Shown here in pieces: positions 35,601 through 45,417 of a stretch of DNA of 64,000 nt; position 1 is the stretch's first letter; each line of letters opens with the position of its first letter. The position numbers and the translations under genes were made by a program. The notes beneath the pieces are model-generated. The model did no database searches, was not told where the DNA came from, and saw only the letters and a program-made list of their open reading frames with translations. Origin of the DNA: Agrostemma githago (lineage: Eukaryota > Streptophyta > Magnoliopsida > Caryophyllales > Caryophyllaceae); contig OY288253.1 of NCBI GenBank assembly GCA_958450325.1, positions 65,217,612 to 65,281,611 on the forward strand, written 5' to 3'.

Positions 35601-36842
35601 TAATTCTTGTGATGTTATACTTTTATCTTGTTTTCCGACTCCCCGACTCTCCCTAACGCCTTTCTCATTAATAGGTTCTCGCCTTAGTTCTATAGCTCGT
35701 TTAGTTACTCTAGCTTCTCTCGTCCCAAAACCCCCCATTTCAATCCCAGACGCGACTAAACCTCAAACTTGACCAGTATCGCTTAAACTGCCTCTCTGTG
35801 GATCAACCTCGACTTGCCGCTACTACATAGTAGTAAGTTGGGATAAAAATATTGTTTGCATGCGTGTCAGCGACAGCGTGCATCACCCACCCATTCGAAA
35901 TATTCAATTGACGATATCAAGTCAAATGGAGGAAACCAAATAACAGTTAGCGCTTTCTTGTCCTTCCTCACCTTCTCCACAACTGCACGAAAGAGGTTGC
36001 GGAGGGCACGATATGACTTATGGAGATGAGATTCATCCATCGCGTGTCGCCGACCCCCGGGCTCGCCTTCCTTCTCCATATAGGCCCATACGTTGTCCTG
36101 GAACGTGCAGGGAAAGCCCCAACCATGTGCAGAGCGAACATACAGGAATCTCCCCTTCCAGTCATGACAGCTGGAGATGGTTGGGTAGACAGTCACGAAG
36201 TTGCCAAGACGACCCAACGCCCAGTACCGGGAGGACGGCACAACCTTAAGAAACATCATGTAACAAAACGTCTCAACCGTCGGGATCCATTTTTTTAAAC
36301 CTACAGACTCAGCAAAACGAGACGATGAAGCGGATGGCCTGAGGTGTTAGCTGCCCAAGGGAGATGTTCATTCGCTAAAGCAATCTCGAGATGAAGAAGG
36401 GAAGGGGGAACCTTAACTCAAACTTGAGGGACTCTACATACACCACATTGCACCTCTTCGGCGTCCGACAATATGTTTGCCCCACTTCAGGGAGCAAGTA
36501 CTCAAACCCTTCCCCCAAGGGATACAACTCCCTCGCCACTTCCAGACGACCCTCGTCCAACACCCATTGACGCTAAGAAGGGTCCACCATAGTGCCAACC
36601 ACCTTTAGTTTCTCATCTGGATGGCATCGAGGGGAACCCCGTCTACTGTCCACCTCCCTAGGTTCCGACGACAACCCTGCCTCGACTGTAGCGCTTCTAC
36701 CCCAGCGAGGGCTGCCCTCCGACGGGTATATCATAGAAAAGGGAAGAGGGAAAAGAGTGATGTCATCCCTTGACTCGATGGGGGCCGACGTACCCTTGTC
36801 GCCCTCATCCTCTGGAGAACCCCGGCAAGAACGTGTGGGCAT
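32605..36842 (-). pseudogene. Antisense 'putative gypsy type transposon' (Transposase_28-like) gene, interrupted
   Basis: Read on the minus strand from 36842: MPTRSCRGSPEDEGDKG, an acidic and Ser-rich start; then GEGFEYLLPEVGQTYCRTPK and VYVESLKFELRFPLPFFISR at 36563-36375; then GRFLYVRSAHGWGFPCTFQD and NVWAYMEKEGEPGG at 36259-35867. After the solo LTR the frame continues through TPKELELLRVDSKLQPVTNR to a coiled coil (SLVKEKLASALKKVEQLRQQ) at 33079 and an acidic end near 32700. The LKFELRFPLP block and the tryptophan-rich block are the marks I associate with this family, which is found antisense in Tat elements. Several frame changes are present. Exon borders were not worked out. Confidence 0.6.
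34062..35885 (+). mobile_element. Athila-like solo LTR (1824 bp), TSD CCCAC
   Basis: It begins TGTTGTGTGCC and ends GCGTGCATCA, flanked by CCCAC at 34057-34061 and 35886-35890. No PBS or internal sequence is present, so it is a solo LTR left by LTR-LTR recombination. The lineage is a guess from its end (GGATCAACCTCGACTTGCCG... and TAGTAGTAAGTTGG), which resembles Athila-type LTRs. Orientation is plus by this reading. It splits the antisense gene at an EWVG codon run. It contains a cluster of GGGTGAAATTTCACCC-type palindromes at 34361-34620. Confidence 0.75.
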
Positions 36843-37043
36843 TATGCCAGAAGCAAGATAAGCAGGAATTTAAAAGAGAAAGGAGAAGAAACTGACTTGC
36901 AGATGCTATGCCGGCTACAGGGAGAGCAAATATGCCAACCGACAGCAAGTGACTCGGAGTTAGGCGGCGGAAAAGAAGAGAGAAAGATAAAGAGAGATGA
37001 AGGAAAATGGGAAAAAAAATAGAAAAAAAATGAGGTGAAGAAC

Positions 37044-39230
37044 TGTAACACCCCGTTATTTTCCGAGTCATTTATAGGGCATTATTTTTCTATTTCATTT
37101 AAATCGAAATTTTAAGTTGGAAAAATATTTTTGAGGTTATTTTTTAAAAATTAAAGTATTTTGGGCCTTCTTAAAATTTATTGGTTTTGAACTCCTTTGA
37201 AGGTGGAACTTTCTAAATCGACTTTGTTTTCGGGTTGGACTTTGGGTTAAACAAAAAGGAAAAAAAAAACATAGTCATCTTTATATATAAACCCACGTAC
37301 CCATTATATCTCCCCTCACAGTTTCACAATTACACACACAACGTACACACCTTGTCCTCCTTATTTCCATTTGTTCTTGCCGCCGTTGCTTTTCCGTTTC
37401 GACTCACAGCACATTGGTTTCTCCTCTCTCTTTTGCTCTCTCCCAATTGCAAGTTTCTATCTCAATTTTAGTCTTGGCCAATGCTTAGATTTAGTTCAAT
37501 TCTAGTTTTCTTTTGTGCAATTTTAGAACCAAAATTTATAGTATCTATGAGAATTGGGGAATCGGTTGCAATTTCATGGGTAAGTATAAGTAATGTCGTT
37601 GTATTCCGGATTTAGGTTTAAGAATAGAATTTATGTTATGCAATTTATATACTAGTCTATTGTCCGTATGATTTCTAAGAAGAAACAAATGACTGATTGT
37701 GAGTTTGGAATCGTAATAGCAGTTTGTATGAGTCATTTTATTGTCGATTGTACTGAAGTGAAGTTGGTGTTTTAGTGTTGTGATTTTGTGTCGTATGGTT
37801 AGCCGTTTAAAGTCATTAGTGTCATTTTTGGTTGTTTAAGTTGACTAAGACTTTCTATGGGACAAGGAAGATGACAATAGGTGAAATTGATGGAAAGTTA
37901 TTGTTGTTCATTAGTATTGGCATGTGTATTGGGTTTTAGAGTACGAGATGAGAACTTGGTGGGACGGAAATTTCGTGGGTTCTAAACGGTTATATTGGGA
38001 TAGACCTGGTGTATATTAATTAATAGGGTGGATGTTTAAATTTGGAGTAGGATTTTGGACGAGAGTTAGGACGAGCCTATATTAATGAGTTGGGATATAA
38101 GTTTGGGTCGTTTTAACACTATTGGCTAAGTTATTGAATTATATTTATATTATTGTAGCTTGTGGGTTCGAGGAGAAAGAGTTTTTGGACTAATAATAGC
38201 TGAGTTTTGTCCGTCTTGAGAAGTAAGGACGTTTTACCCTTTTCACTTTAAAGTAAAGACCATGTTCGGATCAAAATATATTCTTATAATGGTTTCATAA
38301 ATTATTTTGTCGATCGTAAATATTTTTATAATATTGGTAATGTTTGGATATTGAACCTTGTGACACGAGTCACACATTGGTACTGTTTTGGTAAAACTTT
38401 TGGTAACTTATAACATACTCTGGGAGCTTTGTTGATCTAGACGGTTTTAAGGTGCGTCTAAGACGTTCCTAGGACTTTGTCCCGAAACTATTTTTGAGTG
38501 AGGATTGTCCAGCCCTCACTCGCTAGGGAGTTAGACTTTCTCCTTTGGCAGTTTCATCCTACTGACTATCCAAATGTGAGAGGTGCGCACTATTATGAGT
38601 CTAACTAAGTACATGTGGTTACCTCTACACCGTGCAAGTGTAAAACCTTGGCACACAGGTTGCGAAAAATATATATATATTGGTTGGTTGATTTTGAGTA
38701 CTCTTTTTATGGTATTCTGGTATTTAAACGATGATTTTAACTCTGGTTTCAGTTTACTATAAATTATTATTATTATTACTATTATTATTATTTCACGATT
38801 TATTATATTATTATACTTTTACTCAGCTTTGCTGACGTCCTTTTGTTTTGGGTCGTTCCCCCGCTGAAACTTGTACCTATTTGTGTTTTTGGGTACAGCT
38901 GATAGGTACACTTGATATGCTGCATGGGTGCATTCTGGTATCGGGTTTTGCTGCGCGAGGAATGACTTTTATTAATTAACTTTGGCTCAAACTATTTATA
39001 TTATTATTGGATTTATTGGGTTGCTATGGTTTTAAACCGTTTTGGATTTTGTAAGACTTAAGACTTCCGCTGCAACATTTTCATTTAATTAGCTATCAAA
39101 TTTCTATTTTATTTATTTATTATTTATCCTTTTCCTTGCACTTGGCTCGGTAAGCTAAGTGTGGAGTAACAGCTTTGATTTTTCCGTTTTCGATTTATTA
39201 TTTTGGTTGCAAAAATTTAGGGTTGTTGCA
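37044..39230 (+). mobile_element. Chromovirus (Tekay/Del-like) solo LTR (2187 bp), TSD AGAAC
   Basis: It starts TGTAACACCCCGTTATTTTC and ends GGGTTGTTGCA, flanked by AGAAC at 37039-37043 and 39231-39235. The TGTAACACCCC start is common in Tekay/Del chromovirus LTRs. It separates the antisense gene from its TATA region at 39239. A related, truncated LTR lies at 60969. Confidence 0.75.
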
Positions 39231-39238
39231 AGAACCCC

Positions 39239-39250
39239 TATTTATAAAGG
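39239..39250 (-). promoter_or_regulatory. TATA region of the antisense gene, separated from it by a solo LTR
   Basis: The minus strand reads TTTATAAATAGGGG. Without the solo LTR it would lie about 200 bp upstream of the ATG at 36842, with a pyrimidine-rich leader between. This fits a plant pol II promoter for the antisense transcript; the spacing is inferred. Confidence 0.45.
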
Positions 39251-39739
39251 GGAGCAAAAGCTAAGCTAGCAAAAGATCAATTGAAGAAGGCCCACCAAGG
39301 ATTAACTGGTAGAACAAGTTACGAGAAAAAGACACAATAAACGAAGGATTTTTCATTAAGTAGGCCTTAACCAAAGGCACGATTTACAAAATAAAGGGCG
39401 CACTAAAAGTGGCGCGCATGCCAAACTTGGAGGGGGCACCCATACCCCAATTACAAAATAAAGGCATACGCCCATAATACTTCTAAGGGCAGACGCCCAC
39501 AACAGATCTAAAAAGAAAATAAAAGAGAGTCATGACCGACCATAGTAACACCCCTCGATCGTCTTCACCAACAAAACAAAGTCCTGTCAACCTGAGCGCT
39601 CAATCTTTGGGAAGATGGCGCCCGTATGCCACCCAGTAGACATACTCGAATTCCTCACATAAGCCCTTCTCGTCTGAACCCTCCCTAGGGAGAGGGGGAG
39701 GGGAATGAGGTGTTGTAGGCCCAACGCAGATGAGGCGAT

Positions 39740-40171
39740 TCAGCGAGGGGGAGGAATAAGGCAGGGAAGAGGTCCCATGCGGGGGTTGTAATAGTCATCC
39801 TCCTCTTCGGAGCTGCACACGCTGTGGTCATGCAAGACGAAAATCAAGGGGCACGCCTCGTCCCCCGCGGAGGAGGGACGAGGACGAGACCTACCAACAC
39901 CACGAGGCCTCCTGGCAGCCAGAGGATTGGCAGAGCGACGCCTCGATGAACCAGTGCCCCTTCTAGAGGACAAGGGCCTGACGGAGAGGCTACGACGCCT
40001 AAGCCGGACAGCCTTAAAAGGGGGAACGGACGTCACACCAGGAACGCGATTAGGGGAAGACTTACTTTTTTTGAACTCTGAATTTGAAGAGAAGTGAGAC
40101 TTGGGATGAAAGAATGCTTGAAATGACAAAAAATCTAAAGTTTTTATAGGCAAAAATGCATTTAAGGCCAC
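39740..40171 (-). CDS. Unrecognised Arg/Ser-rich ORF in the Tat-type element
   Basis: 143 codons in the space between the antisense TATA region and the LTR. It has a basic middle (VRLRRRSLSVRPLSSRRGTG, and further RRPRGVGRSRPRPS) and an acidic patch SSEEEDDYYNPRMG near the end. I do not recognise it. A second minus frame (40172-40417) directly upstream is less convincing. High G+C and few stops alone could explain both. Confidence 0.25.
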   Translation of the reverse strand: MALNAFLPIKTLDFLSFQAFFHPKSHFSSNSEFKKSKSSPNRVPGVTSVPPFKAVRLRRRSLSVRPLSSRRGTGSSRRRSANPLAARRPRGVGRSRPRPSSAGDEACPLIFVLHDHSVCSSEEEDDYYNPRMGPLPCLIPPPR

Positions 40172-40387
40172 TCAAACAACCCATCCTAGGGAACATTTAT
40201 GACATGCAAACCCAATTTTCCTAGGACTAATCATTACATATATACACCTTCCCAAGAAGAAGAAGAGCCAGAAGGGTGTCATACCAACACCCAAAGGCAC
40301 ACAAGAGAATAGGAGTCCCCTCCAAGCGCGTCTATCATCAGCCTCACCGCCAGCAGGGGCAGGCGTCGCAGCCTGACTATGGGCAAT

Positions 40388-40858
40388 TGATAGGGGCCAC
40401 ACAATCAGCTCGGCCATGGCATGACGACCGACGTCCGTCGTCCACTTACCCCTAGACGGACGCCGACCTACCTACGCCCACAACAAAGACCGTTCCAGTC
40501 TGACGGTCGACTACATCCAGGTCCAGTCGGCGACCCGGATGGCAACCCAAGCCCGGCGAGGCCATGTTTGTAAGGAGAGATCTCTCCTCCTTATAAATAG
40601 GGCACTATTGTCCCCAATCAAGAGAGAATAAAATAATCATCATTTATCTCACTAAGAAGGAGAGGTAAGACATTTAGCCAAAACTGATACATTTACCATA
40701 AACTCATCGCTAACTTGAGCGTCGGAGAGGCAACTCCGGACACCCTCCGAGATCCTTATTTGTCACTTGTGCAGTGACAGCATCCTACCGGACGCCAAAA
40801 GGAAGCGAGGAGACAAAATTTGTCGACGATCTCAGCCGGCTCACATTGATTGTTTGCA
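40388..40858 (+). repeat. LTR of the Tat-type element
   Basis: It starts TGATAGGGGCC and ends GATTGTTTGCA. It has a TATA region (CCTTATAAATAGGGC, about 40590) and downstream a block TTGAGCGTCGGAGAGGCAACT, typical of small Tat-type LTRs after the TATA box. The 5' partner is not in the window, so the borders rest on TG/CA ends only. It ends 543 bp before the ATG of the AP2 gene. Confidence 0.55.
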
Positions 40859-41400
40859 CCCAAACGGAATTGATTGGAACGGAGAAACACGTAGTAATTC
40901 TTTGAGAATTAGCCCTATCTTTGGTGGGTCATAAGTTGAGTCCAGGCCGGCCTATAGCTCGTAAAATTGGACCATGGGAGTGGTAAATGGTTGAATATGA
41001 AAATGATGCAGTTAGTAAGTGGGTAAAAAAGCAAGTTATGAGGACAGTAAAAGACGGGGTTTGTGAAAAGACAAGTGATCACAAATCAGAGATGAGAGAT
41101 GGGGAAGACTAAAAGAGAGTAGAGTAGAGTAGTGTAGCAGTGTAGCAGTGTAGCTGGTGTAATAAACCTCTCCTAAACCCAGTGGGAATACCAAGTCTCC
41201 ACCATTCTCTCTTTCCCTCTGTATTCCCCTTTGTACGCAACAACGCCCCATTATCAACCTTTTCCCACTCCTCACCATTATACCAGATAATCCCCTCTTC
41301 CTCTCAAAATACGCATAAATAAATAAATAAATACCCCGCCCTTGAATTAATTTGATACTCTACTATGTTTATCAGTGTGACTACATTGTCTTAATCCCCA
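40859..41400 (+). promoter_or_regulatory. Upstream region and 5' UTR of the AP2-type gene
   Basis: No coding frame supported. Around 41108-41160 there are short repeats of AGAGTAG and GTGTAGCA, and at 41317-41331 an (AATA)n run. The start of transcription cannot be placed by eye. Confidence 0.35.
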
Positions 41401-41733
41401 ATGTTAAAAAAAGACGTGGCGATGTTGGATCTTAATCGAAGCATATATTCTCCAGAATCCAGCTCCAATGATTCCTACAGCTTCGGAGACGGTGGGCCAG
41501 TGGTGACTAAGGAGTTATTCCCTGATGGGCCGGGGCCGGGGCCGGGTAGGGTGATCGGGAAGTTGGGGATGGGGATGGTGAGGAAGAGCAGGAGGGGGCC
41601 CAGGTCAAGGAGCTCCCAGTACCGCGGAGTTACGTTTTATCGGAGGACTGGTCGATGGGAATCTCATATCTGGTTTCATTCCTTTTCTTCTTCTTCTTCT
41701 TCTTCTTCTTCAATCTTCTTACTCCCCCACTCC

Positions 41734-41766
<33 letters not shown>

Positions 41767-44513
41767 TTTATCTTCTTATTCACTACTTACTTTACTTATT
41801 TCCTTCCTCATTTATTTTAATGCTTCCAATAATCGAATCTAAAGTAGATTACACAAACACTTGTAGATAGCTCTTAACTTTTTGTTTCGGTGTTGAGTGT
41901 AAAATTTCTGAGCTAAATCACTGTTCTGCTAAAAAACGTACCACTCGGCTCAAAGACTTGCATAAGCTCAGAAAAGTTTTAAGTACTAAGTAGTTTGAGG
42001 CGGTTGTACGTAGAACAAGTGGTATAATACTCCCTACTATTTTCCGTTAACATACTCATGGAGTAATAAAGTTGGTTTGTTTTTTCATACGAGTATTATG
42101 TGATGAGTCTGAGGGTTGCATTTCATTATTATTCTTCTGGATTTGGATGTGACAGTGACAGTGACAGTGAGTGTATTAAATGCCCTCTTCAATTGGAGTT
42201 CATTTCCTCTCCATTACTTTCTTCTCTCCATTACCATCCATTACTTTTGGATGGTTTGGATTTGTTTCAAAACGATCCAACGGTGATCGGTTTTGATGAG
42301 ATGGAGTATGATTAATGATATTATATTGTTGTATTAGAGGTAATGGAAGGTAATGGAGAGAAAAAGTAATGGAGAGGATCCATTTCCCTTCAATTGAGTT
42401 TACTTACTTATGATCATTACTGAGATCGGATTTTGGCTTGCATTATCCGGTAATTGGTCCTGATGATTTATTATAATTATTAGCTCTCTCTGTTTTATTC
42501 ATTTGTTTGCCTTTTATATTCATTGTGAGAAGTATTTTAATCAAAGTCAAACAAATGAACGAAACGGAGGGAGTGTATTGGATTCTTTCCTTCGACATAT
42601 TTAAGAAATCTGGATTCAAGTGAGCCTAAAGATCATAACACACAGTATTTATTGTTGCTGCAGGGACAATGGAAAACAGGTGTACCTAGGTAAGATAGGG
42701 ATTTCAGTTTTCGCAGCTTATAAAATTTTAACATGGACAGACGACTACGTTTTGCCAGCTGAGTCGTGTCTGAAACACAGTCTCATGTATTCGACAAACC
42801 AAAATCCGGTTTATTACTCATTTATTATTATACGTGTAGGATTTATAGGACGATTTAGAATGTGAGATCGTCTCACGTAGGTGTTCACCACTATTTCCCA
42901 CAAGCTTTCTTTGTTGTGTTTGCATTTGGTGATTGTATATTCTGTTGCTTATGATGTTCGTCTTTGTTTCGTGTAGGAGGGTTTGACACCGCTCATGCTG
43001 CTGCAAGGTAAACCGCTCATTTTTGTGGTTAGGAGCATGGTGTAAGTTTGTATAGAATTTGTTGATTCAGCTGGGTTTTTGGTATAGGGCATATGATAGA
43101 GCTGCCATTAAGTTTCGTGGAGTTGATGCAGATATTAATTTTGATGTCAGTGATTATGAAGATGATCTTAAGCAAGTGGGTAATTTATGATGTAGTTATG
43201 GGTGAGTATTACTATTTTTGGTGTTCTTCTTCATGGATTATTTACAATGAAGGATTTTGTTGTGGTACAGATGAGCAACCTGACAAAAGAAGAATTTGTG
43301 CATCTTCTCCGTCGTCAAAGAACTGGCTTCTCCAGAGGAAGCTCTAAGTACAGGGGTGTGACGCTTCACAAATGTGGTCGATGGGAGGCTCGAATGGGAC
43401 AACTCTTAGGAAAAAAGTAAGGGACTCTAGACTCATGCTTTAGGTAATCTGTTTCTCAGCTTCGTAGCTCTTGGTTCTTACTGATTATGTGATGCACAGG
43501 TATATTTATCTTGGCTTGTATGACAATGAAGTCGAAGCCGCAAGGTTTGATGATTACCGTCTTCTTGATTTTTTTTTTTTTAAATGTGACCGCTTGCAAG
43601 ATGTACTGTCAATTGGGGGAGCTTGAGATATTGAATGTGTTTATATTATATGTATGGATTTAGGGCCTATGACAAGGCAGCTATTCAGTGCAATGGAAAG
43701 GAAGCTATCACAAACTTTGATGTAAACACATACGGAGAAGAGATCGTCTATGAGGCACATACTAGAGGTTGAAAACCTAAAAATTCTATTTTTGGCTTCG
43801 TTCAGATACTTGGTCGTTTTCTTTTATCAATTGTTGAAGAACTTGTACCTTGTGTAGCAGGTGAACAGCATTCTCTTGACCTGAACTTGGGTATAGGTAA
43901 TGCCTCTTTTGCTGACGGGCACAAGAAAACCCATGTTTTAGATTCTGAGCTAAACCAAATGAGAACAAAGGTTTGTGTAAAATAGCGATGCTCGTATTTT
44001 CTTCAGTTATCATGTTTTAATTGGTCTTAATTAAGGGTTTCCAAATCTTCACTCCTAGAATCAGAACCGTATTAGAGCAGCAGAACTGCATCCATCTCTT
44101 TACGGCCACGCATACCCTTCTGAGCTCCCTTCTGCCTGGGGCGGTATTAATCCCATATTTCTTCCTGTTATACAGGTAACGCAACAGTCGTTTGCTGCAA
44201 TCCCTGACTCAATTTCAGCATGAGTTATATATATACTACTCCACAAAAGATGACTTGGTTGTGTTACTAACATTGTCCTTGTTGGCCAAATGCATTTGAT
44301 ATTTGACAGGAAAGTGCGAAAGAGAAGACAAGGGAAAGTGAACCTTGGAATAGCTGGGCATGGAAAATGCAAGTCCAAGGAAGTCAGACAGTCCCAGTCT
44401 TCTCTAATGCAGGCTATGCAGCATCATCAGGATTCCCTTCAATTGCAGCAACTGCTTCAACAGCTGCTTTTGGTCAACCTTACTATCCTAACTCCTCAAC
44501 GCTACATTACTGA
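41401..44513 (+). CDS. euAP2/TOE-type transcription factor with two AP2 domains, miR172 target
   Basis: The gene encodes a nuclear DNA-binding repressor of the floral-timing and floral-identity family. My exon model, all GT-AG: 41401-41672, 42664-42689 (26 nt), 42977-43007 (31 nt), 43088-43175, 43271-43416, 43500-43544, 43664-43767, 43861-43970, 44059-44175 and 44310-44513. It gives 380 aa. Features are an N-terminal MLDLN motif, a basic run KSRRGPRSRSS before the first AP2 domain (about 73-132, SSQYRGVTFYRRTGRWESHIW), a linker ADINFDVSDYEDDLKQMSNL, a second AP2 domain (about 163-222, SSKYRGVTLHKCGRWEARMG), an EAR-like LDLNL (243-247), and a C-terminus with SNAGYAASSGFP. It is shorter than Arabidopsis TOE1 or AP2. 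The ATG at 41401 has a poor context; 41422 (MLDLN) may be the true start, as relatives begin there. TOE1, TOE3 or RAP2.7 orthology was not resolved. Confidence 0.92.
41682..41765 (+). repeat. (TTC)n and (CTA)n microsatellites in AP2 intron 1
   Basis: A run of TTC/TCT triplets at about 41685-41712 and a run of CTA triplets at about 41737-41765, within 100 bp of the first donor site. Confidence 0.9.
42190..42397 (+). mobile_element. MITE with long inverted ends in AP2 intron 1
   Basis: The ends CAATTGGAGTTCATTTCCTC... and its diverged reverse complement (GAGGATCCATTTCCCTTCAATTG) enclose about 200 bp. Both arms contain TCTCCATTAC repeats. No coding capacity. The family is not identified. Confidence 0.65.
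42481..42577 (+). mobile_element. Small Stowaway-like MITE in AP2 intron 1
   Basis: About 97 bp with inverted ends TAGCTCTCTCTGTTTTATTC and (reverse) ...GAACGAAACGGAGGGAGTG. The CTCCCTCCGT-type end and TA flanks fit Stowaway (Tc1/mariner) MITEs. Confidence 0.65.
44416..44436 (+). promoter_or_regulatory. miR172 target site in the last exon
   Basis: ATGCAGCATCATCAGGATTC(C) pairs with miR172 with a G:U wobble and a mismatch at the miRNA 5' end. It encodes the conserved AASSGF peptide of euAP2 proteins. Plant miR172 represses such mRNAs by cleavage and by blocking translation. Confidence 0.9.
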
Positions 44514-44636
44514 CTCATCAAAGCTTATTATTCCACTACTGCCACCCTCCCCTCTTTCTTAGAATTGTGCTCCAACGTCTAATGGTTATCTAATGTTTTA
44601 AACATATTTGATATGGTATGTTTACTAGTAGTTATT

Positions 44637-44642
44637 AATAAA
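44637..44642 (+). terminator. Poly(A) signal of the AP2-type gene
   Basis: AATAAA lies 124 bp after the stop codon in an A/T-rich 3' region. The cleavage site was not determined. Confidence 0.5.
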
Positions 44643-44739
44643 ATGACATTTTCTTATTATCTAATCGTTTTGCAATCGTTTGAAATGGTTGAAGCTAAGG
44701 GAGTTATATTTATAGGGTTTGGATGCATTGAGATTTGTG

Positions 44740-45417
44740 TTAGGCGTCAAAACCTAGATTTCGGGAACCCGACTTGAGCGACTGGTACGAGTCGCCTCAA
44801 TACTGAGGCGCCTTGTACGAGGCTATCAAGCGTGTGTTGCTATTTGTTTGATCGCGTATTTGTGTTTTCCGAGGAAGGATTTCATACGCGTGATCATGTA
44901 TTTAGACAATATTTTGTACTCCCTCCGTTTGTTTGGAATTGCAACATATTTCTTTTAGGCTGGTTTCATTATAATTGTCACATTTCTATAATGACCGTAT
45001 TTTTGTTAGTGAGGATGTTTATTTTCTTTGAGTAGGTCTACTAAGAGACCCACCATCCACATTCACAATATTATTCCATGTGCAAAAAAACAAATGTTGC
45101 AATTCCAATGAACCGAGGAAGTATTTTGTATTTAGACATCGTATTTTGTATTTGATCGGGTTTGACTTGTATGACAAAAGACGGTTTAGGTCACGGGAGC
45201 AGTTTTGGCTTAGAATACCTTCGTTTTATTAGAAATTGCTATTACTATAGTATTTTGATGTTGAGGTCGGTTTTATACTCTGAGATGTACCTTAGTCGGA
45301 TATCGTTGATTGCAAGTTTGTTTCGAGCGTTTAGAAACATGTTACGTCCGATCATCATCAAATGTTTGGCTAGGAACATCAGTAGACACGAGCATGACAA
45401 ATGCGGATGAATGTCTA
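44740..45417 (-). repeat. Old Tat-type LTR remnant, split by a MITE
   Basis: The right end (45330-45417) reads TTTAGAAACATGTTACGTCC, GATCATCATCAAATG, GTAGACACGA and AATGTCTACA. This corresponds to the outer end of the second Tat element's LTR near 16230-16317. The left part is diverged. The MITE at 44917-45123 lies inside it. Confidence 0.5.
44917..45123 (+). mobile_element. Stowaway-like MITE (207 bp)
   Basis: The ends TACTCCCTCCGTTTGTTTGG and, in reverse, the same with a few changes (ATGTTGCAATTCCAATGAAC...GGAAGTA) form long terminal inverted repeats bordered by TA. Confidence 0.8.

Larger units (their letters stand above)
32200..40858 (+). mobile_element. Tat-type element with antisense gene, left part truncated, two solo LTRs inside
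   Basis: This piece, together with the tandem repeat at 24495-24713, forms one older element. Its right end is an LTR with a plus-strand TATA region (40593), so the element points right. A large gene of the 'putative gypsy type transposon' kind lies antisense to it, as in other Tat elements. No 5' LTR, PBS or pol was found, and the left boundary is lost between 24269 and 24494. Insertions at 24714, 34062 and 37044 all occurred after this element. Confidence 0.6.

Noticed and set aside
34062..35872. Solo LTR ending at GTTTGCA near 35860
   Set aside because: No flanking duplication fits that end. Ending at 35885 gives a matching CCCAC on both sides.
40388..40858. A target duplication for the Tat LTR at this end
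   Set aside because: The partner LTR is not in the window, so no pair of flanks can be compared.
41655..41870. Plus-strand frame with Phe, Thr and Leu runs
   Set aside because: It translates the TTC and CTA microsatellites in AP2 intron 1.
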